Shown: positions 28,373-37,096, numbered from the stretch's first letter. The stretch: DNA of 43,715 nt from Oxalobacteraceae bacterium (GCA_027490465.1 JAIXXZ010000026.1:1-43715), one strand, 5' to 3'. Numbers and translations: made by a program. Notes: generated by a model from the sequence alone, not told the origin.

Positions 28373-28379
28373 GTTGTAA

Positions 28380-28418
28380 CGGGCGGCGGTCGCATCCCGG
28401 CATGCACCGCCCGCTTTT
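28380..28418 (+). terminator. Hairpin after mdh, probable terminator
   Basis: CGGGCGG (28380-28386) pairs with CCGCCCG (28407-28413). An inner GCAT/ATGC pairing is also possible. TTTT follows at 28415-28418. Strong GC stem but short T run, so read-through into acnA is possible. Confidence 0.6.
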
Positions 28419-28440
28419 GCTGGATATCTCTTCTATCGTT

Positions 28441-28977
28441 ATGCATCCTTCCGACAGCCCGTTTCAGGGAAAGCATCAACCGGTATCCCTACCGGTCGGC
28501 GATCTCTATGCAGCGCCGGAAAAGTCCACGGGAAATTCGCCGGCGATCGCCCTGTACACCCGTGCGCCGATCAAAATCGATGTTGCATTGCACGAAATCC
28601 AGGGCAGTTCGTCAACGAGCGCGCTGGAATGCCAAGCGCTTGGAGCTGTGGATTCTGTACCTGCTTTCTGTGGCGCCACTCTTGATTCGATGATGAGCTG
28701 TACAAATCCATCAGGTCGTCGGCTGGCCACGAATGCCAAAATGAAAATTGCTGCGGCCTGTCATGCGCCCGGCAAGATCGCGTCGCATAATGCATGCGTT
28801 AATACCTGTGATCCATCGGCGCTTACCCGCGATGCGATCAAGCCTGCTGAATCGAGACGGATTCAGCGCAAATCAACACGGCACGACCGCGCCAGATATC
28901 GTCACAACTGCACGGTTCTGCGAGAAGCAAAACGAAACGGGCAGTCAGTGCCGGAAGCGGCAGGTGCCCTAATGTAG
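28441..28977 (+). pseudogene. Shrunken remnant of a CitE-like HpcH/HpaI aldolase (citrate lyase beta-like)
   Basis: An open frame of 178 codons between mdh and acnA, where Burkholderiales usually carry a CitE-like aldolase of about 330 residues. By memory of the family, four pieces match in order and in one frame. They are HPSDSPFQGKHQPVSLPVGD (N-terminus), AIALYTRAPIKIDVALHEIQ (family: LALQAELGPVFDVT.DCEDG), KMKIAAACHAPGKIASHN (family: KxEIAAACHAxGKVPSHN), and DRARYRHNCTVLREAKRNGQ (family: DRASYRYYWxLLxRAxATG). The sections between, including the metal-binding acidic region and the barrel core, are missing or unrecognisable. No ribosome site precedes either ATG (28402 or 28441), and the first lies in the mdh hairpin. 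I call it a decayed gene shrunk by in-frame deletions. Confidence 0.65.
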
Positions 28978-29004
28978 ATAAACCATGGTCCCCGGAGAGG
29001 CGTC

Positions 29005-29337
29005 ATGCGAAGCTCAATCCTAAGCGCAGTGATTGTTTTGCTGAGTTTGATCACAACCGGTGGTGCTATGGCGTTGGAAATGACATGCGAATACGGAAAG
29101 CGCATGGCCATTTTCGGAGACGAAAACAGAGACAACATGATTGAGTTGCACTGGGGTGGTGACGCCTACCAGATGCAACGGGTTCCAACAACGACAGGCG
29201 CGCACCGCTTCGAGCACATGAGCAGCGGCCTCGTCTGGATCAGCATACCGGCCAAGGCCATGCTGTTGGACCGCAAGCTCGGCGCGCCGGTTGCGAACGA
29301 ATGTCGCATAGGCGCCATGCAACGACAAAGACGTTAG
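29005..29337 (+). CDS. Secreted MliC/PliC-like protein (possible C-type lysozyme inhibitor), tentative
   Basis: 110 residues with a Sec signal peptide (SSILSAVIVLLSLITTGGAMA, cleavage after AMA) and a small cysteine-paired domain (MTCEYG near the start, NECRIG near the end). The pattern of a Tyr/Cys start, a hydrophobic strand, TGAHRFEHMSSGLVWISIPA and AMLLDRKLG resembles the MliC/PliC lysozyme-inhibitor fold, in which a SGxxY loop and a later lysine insert into the enzyme. Matches are weak: Ser and Tyr of the loop are not exact (TGAHRF). No lipobox, so it would be periplasmic. A GGAG ribosome site precedes the ATG. It sits between the aldolase remnant and acnA. Confidence 0.5.
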   Translation: MRSSILSAVIVLLSLITTGGAMALEMTCEYGKRMAIFGDENRDNMIELHWGGDAYQMQRVPTTTGAHRFEHMSSGLVWISIPAKAMLLDRKLGAPVANECRIGAMQRQRR

Positions 29338-29409
29338 CGGGGAGTGACACAGAACCACGTTCCTCCCGGCTGAATTGATGCAGGTTTTTCGGTTTAAAAA
29401 GGAGAGAAC

Positions 29410-32121
29410 ATGTCGCACAACACGCTTGATACGCTCAGGGAATTCAAGTTTTCTGGCAGCAAAAAAGCCCAGTTCTATTCACTGCCCGCCTTGCAGAAAT
29501 CGCTGGGCAAGAATATCGACCGACTACCCGTATCGATTCGCATCGTGCTTGAATCGGTTCTGCGCAACTGCGACGGTAAAAAGGTCACCGAAGCGCATGT
29601 ACGCCAGCTCGCCAGCTGGAAACCCAACGCAGCGCGCACCGATGAGATCCCCTTCGTCGTCGCTCGCGTTGTGCTACAGGATTTCACCGGCGTCCCCCTG
29701 CTCGCCGACCTCGCTGCCATGCGTGGCGTTGCAGAAAAAATGGGCAAGAACCCAAAAAATATCGAGCCGCTGGTCCCCGTGGATCTGGTCGTCGATCACT
29801 CGGTGCAAATTGACCACTTTCGCGAAAAGAATGCGCTTGATTTGAACATGAAGCTGGAATTCCAGCGTAACAATGAGCGCTACCAGTTCATGAAATGGGG
29901 TATGCAAGCGTTTGATACGTTTGGCGTGGTGCCTCCCGGTTTCGGTATTGTTCACCAGGTCAATCTGGAATATCTGGCGCGCGGTGTTCACCATCGTGAT
30001 GGCGTGTACTACCCGGATACACTGGTCGGTACCGATTCGCACACCACGATGATCAATGGCATTGGTGTGGTGGGCTGGGGCGTGGGCGGTATCGAAGCCG
30101 AAGCCGGCATGCTCGGTCAACCGGTCTACTTCCTCACACCGGATGTCGTTGGCGTGAACCTCACTGGTGTATTGCGCGAAGGCGTGACCGCAACCGATCT
30201 GGTACTGACGATTACCGAAATGCTGCGCAAAGAAAAAGTCGTCGGCAAGTTTGTCGAATTCTTTGGTGAAGGTACTGCGTCGCTGTCGCTGACCGACCGA
30301 GCAACCATCGCCAACATGGCACCAGAGTACGGCGCGACCATGGGTTTCTTCCCAGTCGACGAAGCCACCATCGATTATTTCCATGGCACTGGCCGCACCA
30401 AGGCGGAAATCGATGCCTTCGAAGCTTATTTCAAAGCGCAAAACCTGTTTGGCATTCCGAAAGCCGGCGATATCGATTACAGCAAAGTCGTCAAGCTCGA
30501 TCTGACTTCGGTCGCACCCTCACTCGCCGGCCCCAAGCGCCCGCAGGACCGTATCGAAATCGGCCATGTGAAATCCACCTTCCGTGATCTGTTCGCCAAG
30601 CCTGTGGCTGACAATGGCTTCAACAAAAAAGCTGACGATCTCGATGCGGAATACACCAACGCAGACGGTGTGCATCTCAAAAATGGTGATGTGCTGATCG
30701 CTGCGATCACTTCCTGCACCAACACCTCCAACCCCAGCGTCTTGCTGGCCGCGGGTCTGCTCGCCAAAAAAGCAGTCGCTGCTGGCCTGAGTGTGGCACC
30801 ACATATCAAAACATCACTGGCCCCTGGGTCGCGTGTGGTCACCAAATATCTGGAGTCGGCAGGATTACTTTCCTACCTTGAGCAACTCGGCTTTGGCGTC
30901 ACCGCCTACGGCTGCACGACCTGTATCGGCAACGCCGGCGATCTGACACCTGCGATGAACGAAGCGATCGTGAAAAACGACGTCGTCGCTGCGGCCGTCT
31001 TGTCGGGCAATCGTAACTTTGAAGCACGGATTCACCCCAACATTCGTGCCAACTTCCTCGCATCGCCACCGCTGGTGGTCGCTTACGCGATCGCAGGCAA
31101 TGTCACGATCGATCTGATGACCGAGCCTCTGGGCAAAGGCAAGAACGGCCGTGATATTTACATTGGCGACATCTGGCCGACGAGCGCAGAAATCAACAAG
31201 CTCATGAAGCATGCGATGAACGCAAAAACCTTCAAGGCCAACTACGCTGATGTCAAAGGCGCACCGGGCAAGCTGTGGGAAGACATTCGTGGCGTTGCCA
31301 GTGGCGAAGTCTACAACTGGCCTAAATCCACCTACATCGCGGAGCCACCATTCTTTGGTGACTTCGAAATGCAACCCAAGGCTGCCGCGACCCGCATTAC
31401 TGGCGCACGTGCGTTGGGTGTGTTCGGTGACTCCATCACCACCGACCACATTTCTCCTGCCGGCTCGATCAAGGAATCCAGCCCGGCGGGCAAATGGCTG
31501 CTCGAGAACGGCGTTCTGAAAGCCGACTTCAACTCGTATGGTTCACGCCGCGGCAATCACGAAATCATGATGCGCGGTACCTTCGCCAATGTGCGCATCA
31601 AGAATCTGATGATTCCAGCGCAGCCGGATGGCTCACGCGTCGAAGGTGGACTGACCATTCATCAGCCTAGCGGCCAGGAAATGTCGATCTACGATGCCGC
31701 AATGAAGTATGTGGCTGACGATGTACCAACCATGATCTTCGCAGGCGAAGAGTATGGCACTGGTTCATCGCGTGACTGGGCCGCCAAAGGCACGCAACTG
31801 CTCGGCGTCAAGGTCGTGGTTGCACGTTCTTTCGAGCGCATCCACCGATCCAATCTGGTTGGCATGGGTGTACTGCCTCTGCAATTCATCGGCAACGACA
31901 GCGTCTCGTCACTGGGTATTACCGGAAATGAGCGCTTCGATCTTCTGGGTCTGGAAAACGACATCAAGCCTCAGCAGGAAGTCACGCTCGTGATTCACCG
32001 TGCAAATGGTCAGAGCCAGCAAGTCAAGCTACTGCTGCGTATTGATACACCAATCGAAGTGGATTACTACCACCATGGTGGCATCCTGCCCTTCGTGCTG
32101 CGTCAATTACTCGCTGCCTGA
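29410..32121 (+). CDS. acnA: Aconitate hydratase AcnA
   Basis: Isomerises citrate to isocitrate with a [4Fe-4S] cluster. The protein begins [20 protein letters not shown]. Cluster cysteines are in [18 protein letters not shown] and [16 protein letters not shown]. Substrate-site segments are [20 protein letters not shown] and the swivelling-domain [20 protein letters not shown]. At 903 residues it is the AcnA/IRP-like type. GGAGAG precedes the ATG. It completes the TCA block. A symmetrical hairpin follows the stop at once. Confidence 0.97.
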   Translation: MSHNTLDTLREFKFSGSKKAQFYSLPALQKSLGKNIDRLPVSIRIVLESVLRNCDGKKVTEAHVRQLASWKPNAARTDEIPFVVARVVLQDFTGVPLLADLAAMRGVAEKMGKNPKNIEPLVPVDLVVDHSVQIDHFREKNALDLNMKLEFQRNNERYQFMKWGMQAFDTFGVVPPGFGIVHQVNLEYLARGVHHRDGVYYPDTLVGTDSHTTMINGIGVVGWGVGGIEAEAGMLGQPVYFLTPDVVGVNLTGVLREGVTATDLVLTITEMLRKEKVVGKFVEFFGEGTASLSLTDRATIANMAPEYGATMGFFPVDEATIDYFHGTGRTKAEIDAFEAYFKAQNLFGIPKAGDIDYSKVVKLDLTSVAPSLAGPKRPQDRIEIGHVKSTFRDLFAKPVADNGFNKKADDLDAEYTNADGVHLKNGDVLIAAITSCTNTSNPSVLLAAGLLAKKAVAAGLSVAPHIKTSLAPGSRVVTKYLESAGLLSYLEQLGFGVTAYGCTTCIGNAGDLTPAMNEAIVKNDVVAAAVLSGNRNFEARIHPNIRANFLASPPLVVAYAIAGNVTIDLMTEPLGKGKNGRDIYIGDIWPTSAEINKLMKHAMNAKTFKANYADVKGAPGKLWEDIRGVASGEVYNWPKSTYIAEPPFFGDFEMQPKAAATRITGARALGVFGDSITTDHISPAGSIKESSPAGKWLLENGVLKADFNSYGSRRGNHEIMMRGTFANVRIKNLMIPAQPDGSRVEGGLTIHQPSGQEMSIYDAAMKYVADDVPTMIFAGEEYGTGSSRDWAAKGTQLLGVKVVVARSFERIHRSNLVGMGVLPLQFIGNDSVSSLGITGNERFDLLGLENDIKPQQEVTLVIHRANGQSQQVKLLLRIDTPIEVDYYHHGGILPFVLRQLLAA

Positions 32122-32130
32122 TGCGCAACC

Positions 32131-32160
32131 TGTCAGCCGGCTGCTGCTGGCCGGCTGACA
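32131..32160 (+). terminator. Perfect hairpin just after acnA
   Basis: TGTCAGCCGGC (32131-32141), an 8-base loop, then GCCGGCTGACA (32150-32160): an 11-base-pair perfect stem ten bases past the acnA stop. There is no T run, so it may act as an mRNA 3'-end stabiliser or weak terminator. It also argues that the small downstream gene starts at 32199 rather than at an ATG overlapping the acnA stop. Confidence 0.6.
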
Positions 32161-32198
32161 CCTTCCATGCTGGACAACAAAGATACCCGGAGACACTT

Positions 32199-32414
32199 AT
32201 GTGGAAAATTCTCGTCGCTTTCATCATTTTTGCTGCGATTTCACTGTTCGCACTTTTCAAATCGGACGGCAACATCAGCATGCAAGGCGAAGCCGCCGGT
32301 CATGACGCGACGCAAGCACATGAAGAAAAAAAACCAGCGACTGAGGCGCCCGCCGCTGATAAGGCGCAACCGGCCACAACACCTGCAGCCACGACTGAGC
32401 CGGAGAAGAAGTAA
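32199..32414 (+). CDS. Small single-pass membrane protein with Ala/Pro/Lys tail, unknown function
   Basis: 71 residues from the ATG at 32199. A GGAG-containing ribosome site lies at 32189-32193. One N-terminal membrane helix (ILVAFIIFAAISLFALF) is followed by a low-complexity Ala/Pro/Thr/Glu/Lys tail (KKPATEAPAADKAQPATTPA, ending EPEKK). The frame also opens at 32121, but that start overlaps the acnA stop and places the hairpin inside the gene. It ends in its own terminator. I recognise no family. Confidence 0.6.
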   Translation: MWKILVAFIIFAAISLFALFKSDGNISMQGEAAGHDATQAHEEKKPATEAPAADKAQPATTPAATTEPEKK

Positions 32415-32442
32415 AGCATTCGGTTGTACTGATGGATACACC

Positions 32443-32465
32443 AGCGCGGCTCGTCCGCGCTTTTT
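32443..32465 (+). terminator. Intrinsic terminator
   Basis: AGCGCGG, loop CTCGT, CCGCGCT followed by a T run to 32465. It closes the acnA/small membrane protein transcript. Confidence 0.85.
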
Positions 32466-32550
32466 GTTTGCAAGACCTCAAACATCAAGAGCCCTTCCTG
32501 GTGACTTCCATTAGAATCAGGCTTTCATCTCACAACCGATCTGCCCTCGA

Positions 32551-33798
32551 ATGCGCCGCCTGCAAACCACCCCTGCCCGTAAATTTTCTGCCGACAGTCA
32601 GCGCCTGGCCTCACTGGCGCAATCGATTGCACGCGCCTACAGCCGGCTCGAAGAACGCGGCTGGGAAGCTCGCCTGGATCAGGCTTTGAAGAAATTACTG
32701 GCAGGCAATCAACAACAAGCCATCGACAGTGCGCTTGACCATTTGTTTCATACCGATCTCGACGCCTACGATGTTCTGCTTGATGCCATTGAAGCGGTCA
32801 GCTCAAGCTGCCGCCTTGAGCACGCAGGCAAAACCTATGACGCGCTACTGGTCGCGGTACCCATACTTGCATGGACGCGTTTCTCGATTGCTTCGGGCCA
32901 GATTTCGGCGGAAATGCTGCATACCATCGCAGCGCATCTGCATGGCCATATCATCGCGACCGGAACTCGGACTGCCATCGCCCCGGCACTTTATTCGATC
33001 GATCAGCTGCCGCGTACCTATTGCGAGACTTATCAGCTAACGCAGCGCATGAGCGAGGCAGCACTGACCGGCAAAACCGCCGACGCACCGCCAGCGCTGC
33101 CAGAGACGGCGGCGTTTCTTGCGGATACGCGCTATCTGTTGCTGGTCGTCGCTGCAGAGGCAGGACATCCGTTGTTGCGCTGGCAGGAGGAAGATGCAGG
33201 CACCAGCTTCCAGTCCAGCAGCAGTGCCGCGCTGACACAATGGCAAACGCAAGCTGGACCTCATCTTCAGAATCTGCTGCCGGGCTGCGGCATCGAACTC
33301 TTGCTGCCTGGCGCCTACTACGTCGCGTGTCGCGAAGCAGACAAGGCCGTCCGTCCCATCTCATTGCGCGCTGCGGTCAACTACCTGACCACGGCACTCG
33401 GGACCGAACCGGGACAACTGGAAGTCGTGATTGCCGGCTTTGGTGATGAAGCCAACGGCATGCGGGTCGATGAACTCAGGATCAGTTTTGGGGTTGTCGG
33501 CAACACGGACGTTTATTACGGCGTGGTATGGCCACTATATGACGACGAAAGCGCGGAGGACTTTATCTCCACGATCAGTACGCGTCGGCTCGGCATACAA
33601 ACACCGCAGTCACCAACACAGCAAATTATCGCGGTACTCAGAGAAACTGGCGTCACGCGCATACAGCAAATCGATACCGTTTTCCCGCCCGAGTTTTGCG
33701 ATGATTGCGGCTCACCGTTATTTTGCGATTCGGCCGAAGACATCGTACATGCCGAAATGCCGGAGGAATCCGCACAAAATCACGGCCATCTGCATTGA
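32551..33798 (+). CDS. DUF2863 family protein, Burkholderiales-type, unknown function
   Basis: 415 residues starting [21 protein letters not shown] recognise the overall pattern as DUF2863, a family largely confined to betaproteobacteria: an N-terminal helical part ([20 protein letters not shown]) and a later mixed domain ([40 protein letters not shown]). The C-terminus has a zinc-ribbon-like cysteine cluster, [20 protein letters not shown]. No catalytic motif is known to me. It has a terminator upstream and tRNA-Pro 56 bases downstream, so it is probably monocistronic. Confidence 0.8.
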   Translation: MRRLQTTPARKFSADSQRLASLAQSIARAYSRLEERGWEARLDQALKKLLAGNQQQAIDSALDHLFHTDLDAYDVLLDAIEAVSSSCRLEHAGKTYDALLVAVPILAWTRFSIASGQISAEMLHTIAAHLHGHIIATGTRTAIAPALYSIDQLPRTYCETYQLTQRMSEAALTGKTADAPPALPETAAFLADTRYLLLVVAAEAGHPLLRWQEEDAGTSFQSSSSAALTQWQTQAGPHLQNLLPGCGIELLLPGAYYVACREADKAVRPISLRAAVNYLTTALGTEPGQLEVVIAGFGDEANGMRVDELRISFGVVGNTDVYYGVVWPLYDDESAEDFISTISTRRLGIQTPQSPTQQIIAVLRETGVTRIQQIDTVFPPEFCDDCGSPLFCDSAEDIVHAEMPEESAQNHGHLH

Positions 33799-33837
33799 GT
33801 TGCCTGACGATGCAGTATCCAGGCGGACTGGCTCTGC

Positions 33838-33843
33838 TATAAT
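33838..33843 (+). promoter_or_regulatory. -10 box of tRNA-Pro
   Basis: A perfect TATAAT eleven bases upstream of the tRNA 5' end, in the gap after DUF2863. No clear -35 at 16-18 bases, so the promoter is called on the -10 alone. Confidence 0.5.
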
Positions 33844-33853
33844 CCGTCGCTCG

Positions 33854-33931
<78 letters not shown>

Positions 33932-33942
33932 TTAGAATCAAT

Positions 33943-33976
33943 AAAAAAGACCAGTCTGCCGACTGGTCTTTTTTAT
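33943..33976 (+). terminator. Intrinsic terminator after tRNA-Pro
   Basis: AAAAAAGACCAGTC, loop TGCC, GACTGGTCTTTTTT: long perfect stem with a T run, starting 12 bases after the tRNA 3' end. It is symmetric and could also stop minus-strand transcripts coming from the cysteine-rich gene. Confidence 0.92.
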
Positions 33977-34090
33977 TTCGAGCTTGCGGTAGTCAGAAGC
34001 AGAACGCCCTGGGGCACTGATCACAAATTTCGACACGAAAAATGACTTTGCTCAGAACGTCAAAAATTTGTGTGCGGCCGGGGCAGCAAG

Positions 34091-34276
34091 TCAGTGATCT
34101 GCGGGTGAGCCTGCAGTTTCTGGAGAATCATCCCCAGTCGTCTTCCCATTTTCGGTCTTGGGAAAGCACATGCGGGTACCATCCCAGCTTTGTCCGCACC
34201 AACAAAAGCCCTCGGCATTAATGATGCAGGTGCCGGTCCCGCAACAGCGTTCGTCTTCGATGATGATCTCCCGTAT
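34091..34276 (-). CDS. Six-cysteine small protein lacking a canonical start codon (mutated start, frameshift or recoded)
   Basis: On the minus strand the frame from 34276 (ATA) to the TGA at 34091 encodes 61 residues: REIIIEDERCCGTGTCIINA followed by EGFCWCGQSWDGTRMCFPK and an acidic Thr/Gly/Pro tail. Six cysteines fall in 27 residues (CC-x4-C-x7-C-x-C-x9-C) and Trp/Gly are spaced like a small metal-binding or disulfide fold. I recall similar conserved hypotheticals in Burkholderiales but know no function. There is no ATG, GTG or TTG before the cysteines: an in-frame TAA stands at 34289-34291 and the only early near-starts are ATA and ATC. In the other frame, codons CTA-AAA-AAA end exactly where this frame begins, forming the slippery heptamer A-AAA-AAA. 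So it may be a gene with lost start, a one-base indel, or recoding. Confidence 0.55.
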   Translation of the reverse strand: MREIIIEDERCCGTGTCIINAEGFCWCGQSWDGTRMCFPKTENGKTTGDDSPETAGSPADH

Positions 34277-34405
34277 TTTTTTAGTAGGTTAAGATGTTTG
34301 AACTGAACTGCTTCACGCTCAAACGCATGATTCAAGCCTAGTCATATCGGCAATAACTTTTGGTTGCCACCTTTGTTATTTGAAACCTACTTATATCAGA
34401 GCCCA

Positions 34406-34537
34406 ATGAACGAAAACAGAGCAAAACAAGCAAGAAAAAAAACGGCATCGGCTTACGTTATTTTAACAGCCGCATTCGTAATCATTTTTGGTGGCATCAC
34501 TCTCCTGGGAGTTTTCATTGCTCACCTGACCACTTGA
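34406..34537 (+). CDS. Candidate 43-residue single-pass membrane protein
   Basis: ATG at 34406 to TGA at 34535. A basic N-terminus with many Lys/Arg/Gln (MNENRAKQARKKTASAY) is followed by one strong hydrophobic helix (VILTAAFVIIFGGITLLGVF) and a short tail. The positive-inside arrangement is consistent with a real small membrane protein. The ribosome site is weak. It lies alone in an AT-richer stretch; I recognise no family. Confidence 0.45.
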   Translation: MNENRAKQARKKTASAYVILTAAFVIIFGGITLLGVFIAHLTT

Positions 34538-34540
34538 GTC

Positions 34541-34759
34541 ACGTTCCCGCTTCGACCTTACTCGAAAAAAAACTGCAAACCGAAGATAGGCATTGAAAAC
34601 CTGTGCACTTATTAAACAACCGCGCACCCAGCCAAAATGCGGAATACGACTATCCTCGTGGCTGCAAGGCCACCCGGCAAAGCTCACATGACCAAGCGTG
34701 TCAGTGATAGCTGCGTCAATTAACTTCCCAACCAGCGCTTTACATCAAGGTACTCCCAT
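34541..34759. other. Gene-free spacer before the DCC-COQ7 gene
   Basis: About 220 bases with mixed composition. I find no tRNA, clear terminator or convincing open frame, and no SD stronger than average at its end. The plus-strand ATG at 34760 follows TACTCCCAT. Confidence 0.4.
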
Positions 34760-35710
34760 ATGAATCCGCCCGCCACTGCCGACACGCTGACCGTGCTCTA
34801 TGACGGCGCATGCCCGCTATGCCGCCGCGAAATCGCACATGTAAAAGGCCTCGCCGAGCGTCAAGGCAATAGCGACTTGTGCTTTGTCGATATCAGTCGC
34901 GAGACAGAAGGCGATACGCGTTCTGATGCAGAGCGCGCTGCATTGCTCGCACGCTTTCATGTGCAGCGTGCTGATGGCTCGCGGCTCGATGGTGCTGCGG
35001 CTTTTGTCGCTATGTGGCGGCGCTTGCCTGGTTGGCGTTGGCTCGCAAAGCTGGCGGGTCTGCCGGGCGCTCTCCCACTGCTTGAGCTGGCATATCGAGG
35101 TTTTCTTGTCGTGCGACCGACCATGCAGAAGATTGCGCGTAGAAACGACACCGCGCAATCAACATCAGACCTTGCGGCCACGCCGCGCCTGTCCGTGTAT
35201 CTGGAGCGCGAATTGAGATCCGATCATGCGGGAGAGACCGGTGCCGTTGCAATCTACCAGGGCATCTCTACGATCGCGGCTTGGCGCGGTGATGCGGAGT
35301 TAATCGAATTCGCCTCTCAGCATGGCCAGACAGAAGCAGAGCATCTGCGCCTGATCGAGGCCTGGTTTCCACCAGCACGACGCAGCCGCCTGCTGGGGCC
35401 TTGGCGAGTCGCTGGTTGGCTCACGGGCGCATTGCCCGCGCTGTTCGGGCGCCGGGCAGTGTATGCAACCATCGCTGCAGTGGAGACCTTCGTTGATCAG
35501 CACTACCAGCAGCAGATCGATCACCTGCAGAGCCACGGTGGTCCCGAGGGCTTGCTTCCATTGCTGCTGCGCTGCCAATCCGACGAGCGCCACCACAGAG
35601 ATGAAGCGGCTGCCCTTGCGGGTGCAAAGACATCCTGGCCATTGCGTGCCTGGTGCCAAGTGGTCGGTACCGGCTCGGCCGCAGCGGTTGTGCTGGCGCG
35701 GCGGGTTTGA
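34760..35710 (+). CDS. DCC (DUF393) thiol-oxidoreductase-like domain fused to COQ7-type demethoxyubiquinone hydroxylase
   Basis: 316 residues with two domains. Residues about 10-125 form a DCC/DUF393 domain with the CxxC motif in LYDGACPLCRREIAHVKGL (Cys18, Cys21) and the RRLPGWRWLAKLA segment typical of that family. Residues about 145-316 are a COQ7 di-iron domain. It has LRSDHAGETGAVAIYQG (first Glu ligand), QTEAEHLRLIEAWF (Glu and His), AAVETFVDQHY (Glu) and DERHHRDEAAALAG (Glu and His). COQ7 hydroxylates the ubiquinone ring at C6; all expected ligands appear present. I infer a membrane-associated ubiquinone-biosynthesis enzyme with an attached thiol domain. No other ubi gene is adjacent. 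Confidence 0.88.
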   Translation: MNPPATADTLTVLYDGACPLCRREIAHVKGLAERQGNSDLCFVDISRETEGDTRSDAERAALLARFHVQRADGSRLDGAAAFVAMWRRLPGWRWLAKLAGLPGALPLLELAYRGFLVVRPTMQKIARRNDTAQSTSDLAATPRLSVYLERELRSDHAGETGAVAIYQGISTIAAWRGDAELIEFASQHGQTEAEHLRLIEAWFPPARRSRLLGPWRVAGWLTGALPALFGRRAVYATIAAVETFVDQHYQQQIDHLQSHGGPEGLLPLLLRCQSDERHHRDEAAALAGAKTSWPLRAWCQVVGTGSAAAVVLARRV

Positions 35711-36032
35711 AACGAGCGCGTTTGGATGATCGCTGTCAGTTCGCGATTTCGAATAAAAGTTATCTTCTCAACATTACCCAAAGCCCTTGCACACCCTCGA
35801 AGACAGGACGCGGCATCGGAAAGACACCCATTCCAACCCATGAACAAGGGTGTTCACGCTAGCTTCCACTGGCGAAGCTGACAAGAATGACAAGATCCGG
35901 GAATATTAGTTTCACTATAGAAAACTTCGGGTGTCTTTTTGGTGAATTATTGAGAAAAAATCCATATAATTCAGGGTTCTGAGGCTAGATTGCTTCAACG
36001 CAACACACAAGAATAAACTGGGGGCTAGCTTC
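35711..36032. other. Intergenic region with possible promoter for the M23 peptidase
   Basis: 322 bases without a gene. A TATAAT stands at 35965-35970 on the plus strand, but no good -35 lies 16-18 bases upstream (TTGGTG is 20 away). An imperfect ACACCC/GGGTGT inverted repeat is near 35824-35855. The strongest feature is the AT-rich run around 35895-35975. Confidence 0.4.
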
Positions 36033-36971
36033 ATGCAGCTGATGTGGGTTTCAGGCCCGACGGGCACCGTACGCAAAGTTTCGATCACCTCAAAAAAAAT
36101 GCTGATTGGCATTGGCGTGGTGTCGAGTGCTTTGATTACGCTCGGATTTCTGCTGTACCTCATCGGATTCAAGATCGCGATTGAAGTGCGCCCCGAACTA
36201 GCGCGCAGCCTCGGTGGTATCACCACGCAAGCTGAACAGCAGCGCATGGAGTCTGTGTACCGGGAGCGCCTTGCGAAACTTCAGGGCATGCTGGAAGCCA
36301 CAGCGCAAGACGTGCGCCAGCTTGAAACCCTAAAAAACCAATTCATGGATTTGGCGACGCCCGCCTCCGTCAAGGATAGACGCACTGTTAGTGAAGGTGG
36401 CAAAGGGGGGCCAATGCTTCCCACCATGCGACCTATGTCCTTGCAGGGGCAACCGCTGGATGCCACTTTCGATGCTGTGCTTCAGGAATTCGGACAGTTT
36501 CACAAGACCGTCGGCAGCCTGCCCGACAACTGGTCAAAGGAACTCAGTCGCCTCAGAACCTTCCCAACGGGCATGCCGCTGGCTGGCGGCTTCAGGCTCT
36601 CCAGTGGTTTTGGCATGCGCACGGACCCCTTCACGGGCATGCTCGGCCGACACGATGGTCTGGACTTCACCTCAACGTTGGGCGCGCCGATTCTTGCAAC
36701 CGCAGACGGCGTTGTCTCTCGCTCCGGCTGGGAAGACACTTACGGCAACATCGTGGAAATCACCCATGCGGAAGGTTTCGTGACCCGCTACGCGCACATC
36801 AGCACGCGACACGTTACTGAGGGCCAGCGCGTCAAGCGCGGCGACCGTATCGCTGCAGTGGGTAGTACTGGTCGTTCAACCGGTCCCCATCTGCACTACG
36901 AGGTGTTTTATCACGGGCGAGTCATCAACCCCCTGCAGGTACTGCCACATTTGAGTGGCGAAAAAATCTGA
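36033..36971 (+). CDS. M23-family (LytM) peptidase, bactofilin-linked
   Basis: 312 residues. N-terminus MQLMWVSGPTGTVRKVSITS, then a membrane helix (MLIGIGVVSSALITLGFLLY) and a coiled-coil region with Glu/Gln/Leu (YRERLAKLQGMLEATAQDVR). The C-terminal M23 domain is intact: His-Asp in GRHDGLDFTSTLGAP, His in VTRYAHISTRHV, and HLHYEVFYHGRVINP at the end. It should cleave peptide bonds in peptidoglycan, anchored in the inner membrane. It lies 125 bases upstream of a bactofilin gene, as in other bacteria where M23 peptidase and bactofilin form a shape-control pair (for example Csd1-CcmA in Helicobacter). Confidence 0.9.
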   Translation: MQLMWVSGPTGTVRKVSITSKKMLIGIGVVSSALITLGFLLYLIGFKIAIEVRPELARSLGGITTQAEQQRMESVYRERLAKLQGMLEATAQDVRQLETLKNQFMDLATPASVKDRRTVSEGGKGGPMLPTMRPMSLQGQPLDATFDAVLQEFGQFHKTVGSLPDNWSKELSRLRTFPTGMPLAGGFRLSSGFGMRTDPFTGMLGRHDGLDFTSTLGAPILATADGVVSRSGWEDTYGNIVEITHAEGFVTRYAHISTRHVTEGQRVKRGDRIAAVGSTGRSTGPHLHYEVFYHGRVINPLQVLPHLSGEKI

Positions 36972-37096
36972 ATAAGCATCGCCCGCACGGCGATGTCATT
37001 CAGCTAGGCGTTCGTTCGCACGGACAAAGAAACCAAACCCGACGGATATTTATCGCGCTATATTGTGGCTGACTGACAAGCGCTGTGGAGATTGCG

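Noticed and set aside
32121-32198. Upstream start for the small membrane protein at the acnA stop codon
   Set aside because: The extension would run through an 11-base-pair perfect hairpin and has no ribosome site; the ATG at 32199 with GGAG fits and puts the membrane helix at the N-terminus.
34060-34335. Continuous minus-strand open frame of 91 codons read as a simple protein
   Set aside because: Its first 20 codons could be genuine, but past the A run the sequence loses any protein character, while the neighbouring frame shows the cysteine-rich pattern. I list the cysteine frame instead.
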